Below, in pieces: positions 20,001-30,146 of a stretch of DNA of 64,000 nucleotides. Origin of the DNA: Variovorax sp. (GTDB lineage: Bacteria > Pseudomonadota > Gammaproteobacteria > Burkholderiales > Burkholderiaceae_C); contig JAGIBP010000010.1 in assembly GCA_017744285.1 (NCBI GenBank), positions 19,141 to 83,140 of the forward strand, written 5' to 3'. Within the stretch, counting starts at the first letter, position 1, and every line of letters begins with the position of its first letter. The notes beneath the pieces were generated by a model. It saw only the letters and a list, made by a program, of their open reading frames with translations. It was not told the origin of the DNA and searched no databases. The position numbers were made by a program, and so were the translations under genes.

Positions 20001-20304
20001 CCTGCTGCTCGCCGCCCGCGTGCGGCTGCGCCCGATCCTCATGACCACGCTGGCGATGATCTTCGGCATGGTGCCCCTGGCCTTCGCGATGAGCGAGGGC
20101 TCCGAGCAGCGCGCCCCGATGGGCCAGGCCGTGATCGGCGGCGTGATCACCTCGTCGCTGCTGACCCTGGTGGTGGTGCCGGTGGCCTATTGCTACCTGG
20201 ACGACCTCGCGAACTGGGCGCGCCGCAAGTGGCACCGCCAGCCCAAAGCGTCGCCTGTCACGGCGGCGCCGGAACGGGCCTCTAAAATGGAAGGTTTGTC
20301 CTGA
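17074..20304 (+). CDS. RND efflux transporter permease (HAE1/AcrB-like)
   Basis: 1076 aa; [67 protein letters not shown]. Confidence 0.96.
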   Translation: MWFTRVSLKNPVFATMLMLALVVLGAFSYQRLQVDQFPNIDFPVVVVITEYPGASPEIVESEVTKKVEEGVNSIAGINALTSRSYEGQSVVIIEFQLYVDGRKAADDVREKVASVRPLFRDEVKEPRVLRFDPASRAVWSVAVLPEGEKDKQPSAVELTNWADQVLKKRLENVRGVGSVTLVGGTKREINVYLNPQAMEAFGVSATQVVDAVRNENQALPVGSVRSLEQDRVVQVDARMERPEDFGRIIIARKGGAPIRVDQVATVKDGAQEIDSLALYNGERTLLLSVQKAQDENTIQVVDGLVKAIAEIQPQLPPGVRLQPIGDASRPIRVAVENVRQTLVEGAVLTVLIVFLFLNSWRSTVITGLTLPIALIGTFWFMAMFGFTINMVTLMALSLCVGLLIDDAIVVRENIVRHVQMGKAPYQASLDGTQEIGLAVLATTLSIVAVFLPIGFMEGIIGKFFHEFGITIVAAVLISMFVSFTLDPMMSSVWHDPAIDRHGKRGEPVTVYDKTIGRVTGWFDRATERMAEGYQSILRWSLAHKLATVFAAAGIFVGSIFMVPLLGTEFVPKADFSETNISFYTPVGSSLEVTEAKARQVEAVLREMPEVRYTLTTINTGDAQGKMYASVYVRLVDRKARARSVDQMSAVLRERLRAIPGITVTHVGLRDSVGGNKQIEFSLQGTDLKELERLTQQVLDAVRPIPGLVDLDTSQKPNKPMVSVVVRRDAASDLGLGVAPIAASLRTLVAGTTVGNWRAPDDQTYDVNVRLAPEVRNSPDDLARLPFISTAMGANADGSSRIVRLAQVAEVRESTGPNQINRRALSREVAITANVDGRSAGEVSADIRKALADIAFPPGYGWQFSGSTKNMQESFGYAVSALALAIIFIYMILASQFKSFLQPMALMTSLPLTLIGVVLALLVFGSTLSMFSIIGVVMLMGLVTKNAILLVDFAIRAREGGVDAAGNPVPGLPRAEALLLAARVRLRPILMTTLAMIFGMVPLAFAMSEGSEQRAPMGQAVIGGVITSSLLTLVVVPVAYCYLDDLANWARRKWHRQPKASPVTAAPERASKMEGLS

Positions 20305-20324
20305 GTCCGACCTGGGAAAAGCCT

Positions 20325-21011
20325 ATGAACCCGACCCCTGATCTGGAGCGCCTGCGCTTCAACATGATCGAACAGCAGATCCGCCCCTGGGATGTGCTCG
20401 ATTTCGACATCCTCGACCTCCTCGCCAGCATCCGCCGCGAAGACTACGTGCCCGCGGCGCACCGCGCCCTGGCCTTCTTCGACATGGAGATCCCCCTCGA
20501 GGACGTCGCCACGCCCCGCGAGCCCGGCCAGTGCATGCTCTCCCCCAAGGTGGAGGCGCGCATGCTGCAGGACCTGCACATCCAGAAGCACGAGACCGTG
20601 CTCGAGATCGGCACCGGCTCCGGCTTCATGGCCGCCCTGCTCGCCCACCGCGCGGCCCAGGTGCTGACGCTCGAGATCGACCCCCGCCTGGCCGCCACCG
20701 CGGCCGAGAACCTGCGCCGCAACGGCGTGATGAACGTCGAGGTGCGCAACGCCGACGGCGCGCAGCCGCTCGCGAGCGGGCCGACCTTCGACGTGATCGT
20801 CCTGAGCGGCTCGGTCGCGCGCATCCCGCAGGGCCTGCTCGGGTCGCTGAAGATGGGCGGGCGGCTGGCCGCGATCGTCGGCGACGAACCGATGATGCGT
20901 GCCAACTTCGTCACGCGCGTGGCCGAAGGCAAGTGGGAAACCACGCAGCCCTGGGATACCGTCGCGCCGCGCCTCTTGAATTTCCCCGTCCCCTCGCGCT
21001 TCAATTTCTGA
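20325..21011 (+). CDS. Protein-L-isoaspartate O-methyltransferase family protein
   Basis: RFNMIEQQIRPWDVLD; VLEIGTGSGFMAALLAHRAAQVLTLEID SAM motif. Confidence 0.9.
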   Translation: MNPTPDLERLRFNMIEQQIRPWDVLDFDILDLLASIRREDYVPAAHRALAFFDMEIPLEDVATPREPGQCMLSPKVEARMLQDLHIQKHETVLEIGTGSGFMAALLAHRAAQVLTLEIDPRLAATAAENLRRNGVMNVEVRNADGAQPLASGPTFDVIVLSGSVARIPQGLLGSLKMGGRLAAIVGDEPMMRANFVTRVAEGKWETTQPWDTVAPRLLNFPVPSRFNF

Positions 21012-21024
21012 CCCGCCGACTTTC

Positions 21025-21360
21025 ATGATCGATCAAATCCGCCCGGCCGACGTCGCCGACTGGTTCGCCCGGAACCCGAATGCAGCGCCGGTCGTCCTGG
21101 ACGTGCGTGAACCCTGGGAACTGCAAACCGCCAGCGTCGTCCCGAAGGGCTTCACGCTGGCGACGATTCCCATGAACGAGATCCCGGCGCGCGTCTCCGA
21201 ACTCCGGGCGGACCAGCGCATCGCCTGCCTGTGCCATCACGGGGGGCGCAGCCAGCGCGTGGCGGCGTTCCTGGCCCAGAGCGGCTTCGCCGAGGTGGCG
21301 AACATCGCCGGCGGAATCGATGCGTGGGCCGGGCTCGATCCCTCGATCCCGAGATATTGA
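21025..21360 (+). CDS. Rhodanese-like domain protein
   Basis: VVLDVREPWELQTASV; active-site CLCHHGGRSQRVAAFL. Confidence 0.92.
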   Translation: MIDQIRPADVADWFARNPNAAPVVLDVREPWELQTASVVPKGFTLATIPMNEIPARVSELRADQRIACLCHHGGRSQRVAAFLAQSGFAEVANIAGGIDAWAGLDPSIPRY

Positions 21361-21478
21361 CTGCTTCCCTGGCCGCCTCGCGCAGCGGCGCGGCGGACCG
21401 GGCCGCCCCGCGCGGCGCCGCGTCGAAAACCGCTGTTGACTGAACCTCGTACGCCACCGATCACTTCAAGGACGCTTC

Positions 21479-23008
21479 ATGCCCGTTCCCAGGCCTCTCC
21501 CTCTCTCGGCAGCACTCGCGGCGGTCTTCGCCACGGCGCTCGCGCTGCCGGCTCATGGCCAGAGCCTGATCGAACTGTATGAATCCGCCAGGAGCTACGA
21601 CGCGACCTACCAGGGCGCCCGGGCGCAGTACGACGCCAGCCTCGCGCGCGCGGCCCAGGCCAAGGCGGGCATCCTGCCGCAGGTGGGCTTGAGCGCGAGC
21701 GCCACCTCCGTCGAGCAGGAGCTTTCGACCGATGCCCTGAGCGCCCGCCGCGGGCTGCCGTCGCAGCAGGCCGGGATCAACGCGACGCAGCCGCTGTACC
21801 GCCCCGCGAACTGGGCCGCCTACGAGCAGAGCAAGCGGCAGGTCGACATCGCGCAGGCGACCCTCACGGTCGCCGAGCAGGACCTGATCGTGCGCGTGAG
21901 CCAGGCCTATTTCGACGTGCTGTCGAGCCAGGACACGCTCGCGCTGGTGCGGGCCCAGAAGGCCGCGGTCGCCGAGCAGCTCGCCTCGGCCAAGCGCAAC
22001 TTCGAGGTCGGCACCGCCACCATCACCGACCAGCGCGAAGCGCAGGCCCGCTACGACCTCGTCGTCGCGCAGGAAATCGCCGCCGAGAACGACCTGCAGG
22101 TCAAGAAGATCGCGCTCGACCAGCTCGTCGGCCGGCCGGGCAGCGACCCGACCCCGCTGGCCGCGCCGGTGGTGCTGCCGACGCTGCCCGCGGACATGGA
22201 AAGCTGGGTGACGCAGGCCGATGCCGTGCATCCGGCCATCACCCAGGCGCGCCTGGGCGTCGAGGTCGCCACGCTCGAAGTCGACAAGGCGCGCGCGGGC
22301 CACAAGCCCACGCTCGACGCGCAGCTCGGCTACAACGCCACCAACAACCCGCAGGGCACCACCACCAGCACCAGCACCGGCCGCGTGAACGTGCGCGCCG
22401 CCAGCATCGGCGTGGTGTTCAACCTGCCGCTGTTCGCGGGCTTCGCGACCGAGAACCGCATCAAGGAAACGCTGGCGCTCGAAGAACAATCGCGCCAGAC
22501 GCTCGAATCCACCCGGCGCAGCGTGACGCAGGCCACGCGCGCGGCCTTCCTCGGCCTGGTGTCGGGCGCCGGGCAGGTCAAGGCGCTGGAAGCGGCCGAG
22601 GCCTCCAGCCAGAGCGCCCTCGACGCCAACCGCCTGGGCTACCAGGTGGGCGTGCGCATCAACATCGACGTGCTCAACTCGCAGAGCCAGCTCTTCCAGA
22701 CCAAGCGCGACCTCGCCGTGGCCCGCTACAACGTGCTGGTGGGCAATCTCAAGCTGCGCCAGGCCAACGGCACGCTGAGCCCGGACGACCTGCAGACGGT
22801 GAACAACACGCTGGCCACCAACGGCCGCGCGAGCGTCGACAGCGCGGCGTCGCCCGATCAGCCTTCGGCGGCCACGCAGAGCCCGGTCCCGGTGCCGCCC
22901 ACCCCGGGGCCGATGGTGCCGCCCCCGGTCCACGCGCCCGTGAACCCGCAGGCGCCCCTGCAGGTGCCCCCTCCCCCGCCGACGATCGCGCCGCCGCCGA
23001 CCCGGTAG
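21479..23008 (+). CDS. TolC family outer membrane channel protein with proline-rich C-terminal tail
   Basis: 509 aa; signal peptide, SLIELYESARSYDATYQGARAQYDASLARAAQAKAGILPQ; tail PVNPQAPLQVPPPPPTIAPPPTR. Confidence 0.93.
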   Translation: MPVPRPLPLSAALAAVFATALALPAHGQSLIELYESARSYDATYQGARAQYDASLARAAQAKAGILPQVGLSASATSVEQELSTDALSARRGLPSQQAGINATQPLYRPANWAAYEQSKRQVDIAQATLTVAEQDLIVRVSQAYFDVLSSQDTLALVRAQKAAVAEQLASAKRNFEVGTATITDQREAQARYDLVVAQEIAAENDLQVKKIALDQLVGRPGSDPTPLAAPVVLPTLPADMESWVTQADAVHPAITQARLGVEVATLEVDKARAGHKPTLDAQLGYNATNNPQGTTTSTSTGRVNVRAASIGVVFNLPLFAGFATENRIKETLALEEQSRQTLESTRRSVTQATRAAFLGLVSGAGQVKALEAAEASSQSALDANRLGYQVGVRINIDVLNSQSQLFQTKRDLAVARYNVLVGNLKLRQANGTLSPDDLQTVNNTLATNGRASVDSAASPDQPSAATQSPVPVPPTPGPMVPPPVHAPVNPQAPLQVPPPPPTIAPPPTR

Positions 23009-23129
23009 CTGTCGGGGCCAGGGGCCTGCTGTCAGGCCCTAGCTTCGCGCGCCGATCCGAAGCAGAATATTCCTCATCCGTTTCCTGACGGTTCTTACAA
23101 ATCGCCGGACTGCCTGAAAGGGGTTCACC

Positions 23130-24224
23130 ATGCGTCGACCATCGAGGCGTGAGGGGAATGGGCTGGGGGGGATGCTGGACCGACCCATGTTGCCGAGGGC
23201 CCTGGTGGCCCTGTTGTGCGCCAGCGGCGGCGCCGCGTTCGCGCAGTGTGCGCCCGCGTCGGCCGGCACGACGAGCCTGTGCGCGCCGGTGGGTCCGGCG
23301 GCGGACACCCGGGTCAAGGGCCAGCGCACATCGGGCATTCAGTTCGTCCACTCGCTGGACGAGCGCTGGGGCGGTGGCGACGCCTCGCGTGCCGTGGCCC
23401 CGGGGGATTCCGGCGGCGCAGGCACGCAGCCGCTCACGCTGCGCGTGGCCGGCCAGGGCATCGGCACCGCAGTCGGCAATGGCGCGCTGCAGACCGACAC
23501 CCGCACGGGCACGGCGCGCTTTGGCGGCGACACGAGCCAGTGGTCGCTCTTCAGCGGCACGGGCAAGCTGCACCTGGGCTCGATGGCAGGCTACGACGGG
23601 AACCGGTCCGATCCCGGCACGCCGGGCGGCGGCAGCGCCGGCCTCTACGGCACCTGGTACCAGGATGACCGCAGCCGGCTGGGTTGGTATACCGACGTCT
23701 ACGGCCAGTTCGCGTGGCTCGACAACAACAACGATGCGCCGTGGGTCAACCGCTCGAACTACGCCTCGAATGCCGGCATGGCCTCGGCCGAGGCCGGCTA
23801 TTCGCTGCAGCTGGGCGACACGAGCCCCTGGACGGTCCGCCCGCAGGGCCAGCTGATCTACCTGCGCAGCAACAACTACAACCTCGCGGACACCGACTTC
23901 ACGACCATCGACGGCATGCGCCGCAACGGCTGGATGTCGCGGCTCGGCGTGCGGGTGCAGCCCCCGGGCTTCCAGACCTGGGGCCTGAAGATGCGGCCGT
24001 ATGCCGCACTGAACTGGTGGCACGACGAGTTGAACAGCGAGGTCGTCGCACCGCAGTACACGACGACCAGCGCGCTCGCGCCGAGCAATCGCTACGAGCT
24101 CAAGACGGGCCTCAACGTCGACGTCGCGCCGGGCATGGCGGCCTGGGGCGATCTGGGGCTGCAGTGGGGCCAGCAGTCCTACCAGGCGTGGACCCTGCGC
24201 GCCGGCATGCGCTACGCCTGGTGA
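23130..24224 (+). CDS. Autotransporter outer membrane beta-barrel domain protein (no substantial passenger); start may be 23172 or 23187
   Basis: LHLGSMAGYDGNRS...GLYGTWYQDD...GWYTDVYGQFAWLDN...AGYSLQLG...LRAGMRYAW barrel pattern with terminal aromatic. Confidence 0.8.
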   Translation: MRRPSRREGNGLGGMLDRPMLPRALVALLCASGGAAFAQCAPASAGTTSLCAPVGPAADTRVKGQRTSGIQFVHSLDERWGGGDASRAVAPGDSGGAGTQPLTLRVAGQGIGTAVGNGALQTDTRTGTARFGGDTSQWSLFSGTGKLHLGSMAGYDGNRSDPGTPGGGSAGLYGTWYQDDRSRLGWYTDVYGQFAWLDNNNDAPWVNRSNYASNAGMASAEAGYSLQLGDTSPWTVRPQGQLIYLRSNNYNLADTDFTTIDGMRRNGWMSRLGVRVQPPGFQTWGLKMRPYAALNWWHDELNSEVVAPQYTTTSALAPSNRYELKTGLNVDVAPGMAAWGDLGLQWGQQSYQAWTLRAGMRYAW

Positions 24225-24247
24225 ATCCGCGCCCGCGCCTCGCGGCG

Positions 24248-25621
24248 CTACTGGAGCGTGGGCTCGGTGCGCTCTTCGGACGGCGGCGGTGGCGGCACGG
24301 CTTCCTCGGCGACGGCCGCGCGCTCCGCGATGGCGAGCACGGCCGCGGCGGTTCGTTCCGCGGCGCCCCGGTTCGATGACGCGAACGCCAGCGCCGCCTG
24401 CGCCATGGCCTCGCGCCGCTCGGACTTCTCGACCAGCTTGAGCGCGGCCGTCACCGCGTGCTCCATGTCGGGCACGCGCATCGAGGCGCCGGCCGCCAGC
24501 GAGAGCTCGGCCGCTTCCGCGAAGTTGAAGGTCGACGGGCCCATGACCACCGGACAGCCGCAGGCGGCCGCCTCGATCAGGTTCTGCCCGCCCAGCGGCT
24601 CGAAGCTGCCGCCGAGCAGCGCCACGTCGGCCAGCCCGTAATAGAGCGCCATCTCGCCGAGCGAGTCGCCCAGCCAGATCTCGCCCTCGGTCGGCGCGCC
24701 TGCCGCGCTGCGCCGCGCGACCGCGAAGCCGTTCGCCTCGACCAGCGCCGCCACCTCGTCGAAGCGCTGGGGATGGCGCGGCACGATCATCCATTGCACG
24801 TCGTGCACCCGCTTGACGATCGACTGCACGCCTTCGCGCTCCGGGGGCACCGGAGCGAGCGCGCCGAAGCGCTTGAGCACGTCGAGCAGCTGCTGCTCCT
24901 CGCCGTCGCGCGAACTCGCGAAGACGATCACCGGGCGCGGCAACTGTCCGCGCAGCCGGCCCGCGGCGGCAAGCTGCCGGGCGTCGGGCGTGGCGTCGAA
25001 CTTGAGGTTGCCGAAGATGCCGGAGACCTTGGCGCCGAGCGACACCAGCCGGTGCGAATCCGCCTCCGTTTGCGCCCAGACCGCCGCCAGCGACGAATAC
25101 GCCGGCCGCGCGAGCCAGGCCAGGCGCTCGGCGCCCGCCAGCGATTTCTCGTTGAGCCGCGCGTTGGCCAGCACCAGCGGGATGCCGCGCTCGGCGCAGG
25201 CGGCCGTCATTTCGGGCCAGACCTCGGTTTCCATCAGCACGCCGATGCGGGGCCTGAACCGGTCGAGGAAGCGCGCCACCGGCTCCGGCGCGTCCCAGGG
25301 CTGCCACACCTGCAGGTCGCCGGGCTCGAGCAGCTTGGCGCCCTCCTCCCGGCCGGTGGCGGTGCCGTTGGTCAGGAGGATCGGGATGCCCGGCATCTGC
25401 CGGCGCAGTTCGGCGATCAGGATGCCGGCCGCGCGGGCCTCCCCCAGCGACACGGCATGGATCCAGCACCAGCCGGTGCCGACGGCGGCTTCGTCATAGT
25501 GACCGAAGCGCTCCTCGACGGCGTGTGCATAGCCGGGCTCGGCCACGGCGCGGCGCCGCAGCTTGCGGCGCACCAGCGGCTTGGCCATCGTCGTGAAAGC
25601 GCCGTACAGGCGCAGCAACAT
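24248..25621 (-). CDS. waaA: 3-deoxy-D-manno-octulosonic acid transferase
   Basis: WIHAVSLGEARAAGILIAEL; ILLTNGTATGREEGAKLL; GVLMETEVWPEM; GGSFEPLGGQNLIEAAACGCPVVMGPSTFNF. Confidence 0.96.
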   Translation of the reverse strand: MLLRLYGAFTTMAKPLVRRKLRRRAVAEPGYAHAVEERFGHYDEAAVGTGWCWIHAVSLGEARAAGILIAELRRQMPGIPILLTNGTATGREEGAKLLEPGDLQVWQPWDAPEPVARFLDRFRPRIGVLMETEVWPEMTAACAERGIPLVLANARLNEKSLAGAERLAWLARPAYSSLAAVWAQTEADSHRLVSLGAKVSGIFGNLKFDATPDARQLAAAGRLRGQLPRPVIVFASSRDGEEQQLLDVLKRFGALAPVPPEREGVQSIVKRVHDVQWMIVPRHPQRFDEVAALVEANGFAVARRSAAGAPTEGEIWLGDSLGEMALYYGLADVALLGGSFEPLGGQNLIEAAACGCPVVMGPSTFNFAEAAELSLAAGASMRVPDMEHAVTAALKLVEKSERREAMAQAALAFASSNRGAAERTAAAVLAIAERAAVAEEAVPPPPPSEERTEPTLQ

Positions 25622-25641
25622 CGAACGCACGCTCGATGGAC

Positions 25642-27024
25642 TCAGTGAGCGGCCTCGGCGAACGTGGCGTCCGGCTTCACGCGCTTGAGCCGCGCCAGCA
25701 TCTCGTGCTCGATGCGCTCCAGCGCGGCCTGCGTCTGCCCTTCGAAGCGCAGCACCAGCACCGGCGTGGTGTTGGAGGCGCGGATCAGCCCGAAGCCATC
25801 GGGCCAGTCCACGCGAAGGCCGTCGATGGTCGACACCTTGGCGGGCGCGTCGAACTTCGCCTCGGCGACGAGCCGGTCCACGATCGCATGCGGTTCGCCT
25901 TCGGCGCACTTCACGTTGAGCTCGGGCGTCGAGAAGCTGGTCGGCAGGGCATTGAGCACATCGCTCGCGTTCGGGCTCCGGCTCAGGATCTCGAGCAGGC
26001 GGCAGCCGGCGTAGGTGCCGTCGTCGAAGCCGAACCAGCGCTCCTTGAAGAAGATGTGGCCGCTCATCTCGCCGCCGAGCGGGGAGTCGATCTCCTTCAT
26101 CTTGGCCTTGATGAGCGAGTGGCCGGTCTTGTAGATCAGCGGCTTGCCGCCCGCCGCCTCGATGGCCGGCGCCAGGCGCTGCGAGCACTTGACGTCGTAG
26201 ACGATCGTCGCGCCCGGCACGCGCGAAAGCACGTCCTGCGCGAACAGCACCATCTGGCGATCCGGAAAGATGTTGTTGCCGTCCTTGGTGACGATGCCCA
26301 GGCGGTCGCCGTCGCCGTCGAAGGCCAGGCCCAGTTCGGCATCGCCCGCCTTGAGCGCCGCGATCAGGTCGCGCAGGTTCTCGGGCTTGCTGGGATCGGG
26401 GTGGTGATTGGGAAAGTCGCCGTCGACCTCGCTGAACAGCTCGGTCACCTCGCAGCCGATGGCGCGCAGGATGGCCGGCGCCGACGCGCCCGCGATGCCG
26501 TTGCCCGAGTCGACCACGATCTTCAGCGGCCGCGCGAGCTTGATGTCGCCCGTGATGCGCTGCGTGTAGGCCTCCTGGATGTCGACCTGGCGCACGCTGC
26601 CGCCCGGGACGAGCACGGCGCTGCCGGCTTCCATCACGCGGCGCAGGTTCTGGATCTCCTCGCCGTAGATCGCGCGGCCGGCGAGCACCATCTTGAAGCC
26701 GTTGTAATCCTTCGGGTTGTGGCTGCCGGTGACCTGGATGCCGCTGGTGCACAGCGTGTGCGCCGCGAAGTAGAGCATCGGCGTGGTGACCGCGCCGACG
26801 TCGATCACCTCGACGCCCGCGGCGACCAGCCCCTTGATGAGGGCCTGGGACAGCGAAGGGCCCGAGAGCCGCCCGTCGCGGCCGACCGCCACCGCCTTCT
26901 CGCCCGCGGCGCGCGCCGCGCTCCCGAAGGCCTTGCCGAGCGCCTCGGCGACATCGGGGTTCAGCGTGGACGGCACCACGCCACGGATGTCGTAGGCCTT
27001 GAAGATCGATGCGCTGAGCTGCAT
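25642..27024 (-). CDS. Phosphomannomutase/phosphoglucomutase
   Basis: IFKAYDIRGVVPSTLN; TGSHNPKDYNGFK catalytic Ser; FDGDGDRLGIV metal site. Confidence 0.96.
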   Translation of the reverse strand: MQLSASIFKAYDIRGVVPSTLNPDVAEALGKAFGSAARAAGEKAVAVGRDGRLSGPSLSQALIKGLVAAGVEVIDVGAVTTPMLYFAAHTLCTSGIQVTGSHNPKDYNGFKMVLAGRAIYGEEIQNLRRVMEAGSAVLVPGGSVRQVDIQEAYTQRITGDIKLARPLKIVVDSGNGIAGASAPAILRAIGCEVTELFSEVDGDFPNHHPDPSKPENLRDLIAALKAGDAELGLAFDGDGDRLGIVTKDGNNIFPDRQMVLFAQDVLSRVPGATIVYDVKCSQRLAPAIEAAGGKPLIYKTGHSLIKAKMKEIDSPLGGEMSGHIFFKERWFGFDDGTYAGCRLLEILSRSPNASDVLNALPTSFSTPELNVKCAEGEPHAIVDRLVAEAKFDAPAKVSTIDGLRVDWPDGFGLIRASNTTPVLVLRFEGQTQAALERIEHEMLARLKRVKPDATFAEAAH

Positions 27025-27134
27025 GAGAGCTACCCCTGTCGTTTCAAAAATGAGGACGATTGTAGGCATGCCCTTCCGGGGCCAGATGTCCGAAAACGGC
27101 TACTCTTGACGCAGGCCCACCGTATCATTTCCGC

Positions 27135-28664
27135 ATGTCCTCCCCGGCCCCCACCGCGGCACTCGAAAGCGATGCGTGCTATCTCGCCATGAAGGCACAC
27201 GACGCGCGCTTCGACGGCACCTTCTTCACCGCCGTGACCTCCACCGGCGTCTATTGCCGGCCGGTGTGCCGCGTGAAGGTGCCCCGTCGCGAGAACTGCC
27301 GCTTCTTCCGCCACGCCGCGCAGGCCGAGGCGGCCGGATTCCGGCCCTGCCTGCGCTGCCGCCCGGAGCTGGCGCCGCGCGCGGCGAGCTGGTCGACCGA
27401 AGACGCCTCGCGCATCCTCGCGCTGCAGGCGGCACGCCTCATCGACGAGCCCGACGCCTGGTCCGACGAAGGCCCGGGCGCGGCCCGCATCGCCGCGCGG
27501 CTCGGCGTGAGCGACCGGCACCTGCGGCGCATCTTCGAGGCGCAGTTCGGCGTCTCGCCGCTGCAATACCTGCAGACGCGGCGCCTGCTGGCCGCCAAGC
27601 AGCTCATCGCCGACACGCGCCTGCCGATGACCCAGGTCGCGCTGGCCAGCGGCTTCTCGAGCGTGCGCCGGTTCAACGCGGCCTTCGTGGCGCACTACGG
27701 CCTGAACCCCAGCGCGCTGCGGCGCGCCGGCGCCCCGGCCGGCGGCCGCGACGGCGGCGGCACCGAAGTGCGACTCGGCTTCCGGCCGCCCTACGACCGG
27801 GCCGCGATGATGGACTTCTTCGGCAAGCGCGCACTCGGCGGCGCCGAGGCCGTCATCGGCGGGCCCGCCGCGCCCGAATTCGCGCGCACCCTGCGCATCG
27901 CGCACGGCGGCGCCATGCTGCAAGGCTGGCTGCGGCTGCGCTTCGATGCCGGGCGCGAACAGGTGCTGCTGCGCGTGGGCGATTCGCTCGCGACGGTGCT
28001 GCCGATCGTCATCAGCCGCGTGCGCGCCATGCTCGACCTCGACGCCGACCCGATGGCGATCAACGCCGCGCTGCACGCGAGCTTTCCGCACGGCGACGGC
28101 CTGCGCGTGCCCGGCACGCTCGATGGCTTCGAGCTCGCGGTGCGCGCGGTGCTGGGGCAGCAGATCACCGTGGCGGCGGCACGCACGCTCGGCACGCGGC
28201 TGGTGCAGGCCTTCGGCGAGTCGATCGCGACGCCGGTGGCGGGGCTCGACCGCCTCTTCCCGACCCCGGCGGCCCTGGCCGCCGCGAGCAGCGACGCGCT
28301 CGGCCAGCTCGGCATCGTGCGGCAGCGGCAGGCCGCGCTGCTCGCTCTCGCGCGCGAAACGATGGAAGGCCGCCTCGCGCTGCATCCCGGCGCCGACGTG
28401 CCGGCCACGCTCGCGGCCCTGCAGGCGCTGCCCGGCATCGGCGACTGGACCGCCCAATACATCGCGATGCGCGCATTGCGCTGGCCCGACGCCTTTCCCG
28501 CCGGCGACGTGGCCTTGCAGAAGGCGCTCGGCGTCACCACGGCACGCGCCGCGGCCGAGGCCTCGCTCGCCTGGCGGCCGTGGCGCGGCTATGCGGTGCT
28601 GCGCGCCTGGTACCGCCCGGCGCCCGCCGCGGCGGCCGAGCCGCTCGCCACGGTGGCGGCATGA
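27135..28664 (+). CDS. Ada-type methylphosphotriester/AraC domain fused to AlkA DNA-3-methyladenine glycosylase
   Basis: DARFDGTFFTAVTSTGVYCRPVCRVKVPRRENCRFF, FRPCLRCRPE, AraC HTH, then AlkA-like LPGIGDWTAQYIAMRAL. Confidence 0.95.
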   Translation: MSSPAPTAALESDACYLAMKAHDARFDGTFFTAVTSTGVYCRPVCRVKVPRRENCRFFRHAAQAEAAGFRPCLRCRPELAPRAASWSTEDASRILALQAARLIDEPDAWSDEGPGAARIAARLGVSDRHLRRIFEAQFGVSPLQYLQTRRLLAAKQLIADTRLPMTQVALASGFSSVRRFNAAFVAHYGLNPSALRRAGAPAGGRDGGGTEVRLGFRPPYDRAAMMDFFGKRALGGAEAVIGGPAAPEFARTLRIAHGGAMLQGWLRLRFDAGREQVLLRVGDSLATVLPIVISRVRAMLDLDADPMAINAALHASFPHGDGLRVPGTLDGFELAVRAVLGQQITVAAARTLGTRLVQAFGESIATPVAGLDRLFPTPAALAAASSDALGQLGIVRQRQAALLALARETMEGRLALHPGADVPATLAALQALPGIGDWTAQYIAMRALRWPDAFPAGDVALQKALGVTTARAAAEASLAWRPWRGYAVLRAWYRPAPAAAAEPLATVAA

Positions 28665-28677
28665 ACAATCCACGACC

Positions 28678-29193
28678 ATGAAATACAAGACCTCTCGCCT
28701 CTGCACGACCCGTTTCGCCAGCGCGCTCGGCGGCATCACGCTGGCCGCGACCGACCGGGGGCTGGCCGGCCTCTGGTTCGACCGCCAGCGCCACTGGCCC
28801 GACATGGCCGGCTGGGAGCCCGAAGACGATCACCCGGTGATGCAGGAAGCCGCGCGCCAGCTCGACGACTACTTCGCCGGCCGCCGCCGGCATTTCGACC
28901 TGCCGCTGGACCTCTCGCACGGCACCGGCTTCCAGCAGGCGGTGTGGCAGGCCCTGCTCGCGATTCCCGCCGGACGCACCACCAGCTACGGCGCCCTGAG
29001 CGCCGACGTGGGCCGGCCCGCCGCGGTGCGCGCCGTGGGCGCGGCGGTGGGCCGCAACCCGATCAGCGTGATCGTGCCGTGCCACCGCGTGCTCGGCGCC
29101 AACGGCTCGCTGACGGGCTATGCCGGCGGCCTCGAACGCAAGAGCGCCCTGCTCGCGCTCGAGGGAGCGCGTCTTGCAGGGGCCAGCGCATGA
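28678..29193 (+). CDS. ogt: Methylated-DNA-[protein]-cysteine S-methyltransferase
   Basis: GTGFQQAVWQALLAIPAGRTTSYGALS; ISVIVPCHRVLGANGSLTGYAGGLERK. Confidence 0.95.
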   Translation: MKYKTSRLCTTRFASALGGITLAATDRGLAGLWFDRQRHWPDMAGWEPEDDHPVMQEAARQLDDYFAGRRRHFDLPLDLSHGTGFQQAVWQALLAIPAGRTTSYGALSADVGRPAAVRAVGAAVGRNPISVIVPCHRVLGANGSLTGYAGGLERKSALLALEGARLAGASA

Positions 29194-30146
29194 GCCGTGG
29201 CGAATGCGCCGCCGACGAGGCGGCTGCCGCGGCCAAGGCGAAGGCCCCATCCGCCGGCCAACGCTGGGTGGTCGACCTGTTGCTGCTCGGCGCGCTGTGG
29301 GGCGCCTCCTTCCTGTTCATGCGCATCGGCGCCGCCGAGTTCGGGGCGCTGCCGACGGCGGCCGTGCGGGTCGCGATCGCGGCGGTCTTCCTGCTGCCGC
29401 TGATGCTGCTGCGCGGCCAGTCGGGCGCGCTGCGGCGCTACTGGAAGCCGGCGCTCGGCGTCGGCGTGCTCAATTCGGGCCTGCCGTTCGCGTTCTTCGC
29501 GTTCGCGCTGCTGACCCTCAACAGCGGCCTCGCGGCGGTGCTCAACGCCACGGTGCCGATGTTCGGCGCGCTGGTCGCCTGGGCGTGGTTCGGAGACCGG
29601 CCGGACCGCTCGCGCCTGCTCGGGCTCGTGATCGGCTTCGTCGGCGTCGCGATGCTCGCGGGCCGCGGCGCGGGCTTTCATTCGGGGGCCGACGAAGGCG
29701 CGGCGCGATGGGCCATCGCCGCCTGCCTCGCGGCGTGCATCTGCTATGCCTTCGCGGCGAGCCTCACGCGCAAGTACCTCGTCGGCGTGCCGGCGCTGGC
29801 GACGGCCACCGGCAGCCAGATCGGCGCGACGCTCGCGCTCGCATTGCCGGCCCTGTGGCTGGCGCCCGCGCAGATGCCCAGCCCGCGCGCCTGGCTGGCG
29901 ATCGTCGCCGCGGGCATCGCGTGCACGGGGCTCGCCTACATCCTGTTCTTCCGCCTGATCGAGCGCGCCGGACCGGCCCGCGCGCTGACCGTGACCTTCC
30001 TGGTGCCGGTCTTCGCGGTGTTCTACGGCGCGGTGTTCCTCGGCGAGGAGATCACGCAGTGGATGCTGATCTGCGCCGGGGTGATCGTCTGCGGCGTCGC
30101 GCTATCGACAGGCATCGTCACGCTGGGAGGCCGCCGCGGTCGCTGA
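29190..30146 (+). CDS. DMT family (EamA) transporter
   Basis: LLLGALWGASFLFMRIGAAEFGALPTAAVRV; two repeated 5-TM halves. Confidence 0.93.
   Translation: MSRGECAADEAAAAAKAKAPSAGQRWVVDLLLLGALWGASFLFMRIGAAEFGALPTAAVRVAIAAVFLLPLMLLRGQSGALRRYWKPALGVGVLNSGLPFAFFAFALLTLNSGLAAVLNATVPMFGALVAWAWFGDRPDRSRLLGLVIGFVGVAMLAGRGAGFHSGADEGAARWAIAACLAACICYAFAASLTRKYLVGVPALATATGSQIGATLALALPALWLAPAQMPSPRAWLAIVAAGIACTGLAYILFFRLIERAGPARALTVTFLVPVFAVFYGAVFLGEEITQWMLICAGVIVCGVALSTGIVTLGGRRGR

Noticed and set aside
16441-20235. 1264-aa minus-strand ORF
   Set aside because: Antisense shadow of the RND permease; low-complexity H/R/D/A translation, no recognisable domain.
23022-23039. Hairpin GGGCCTG-CTGT-CAGGCCC after the TolC gene
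   Set aside because: Good stem but no T-tract; not confident as an intrinsic terminator.
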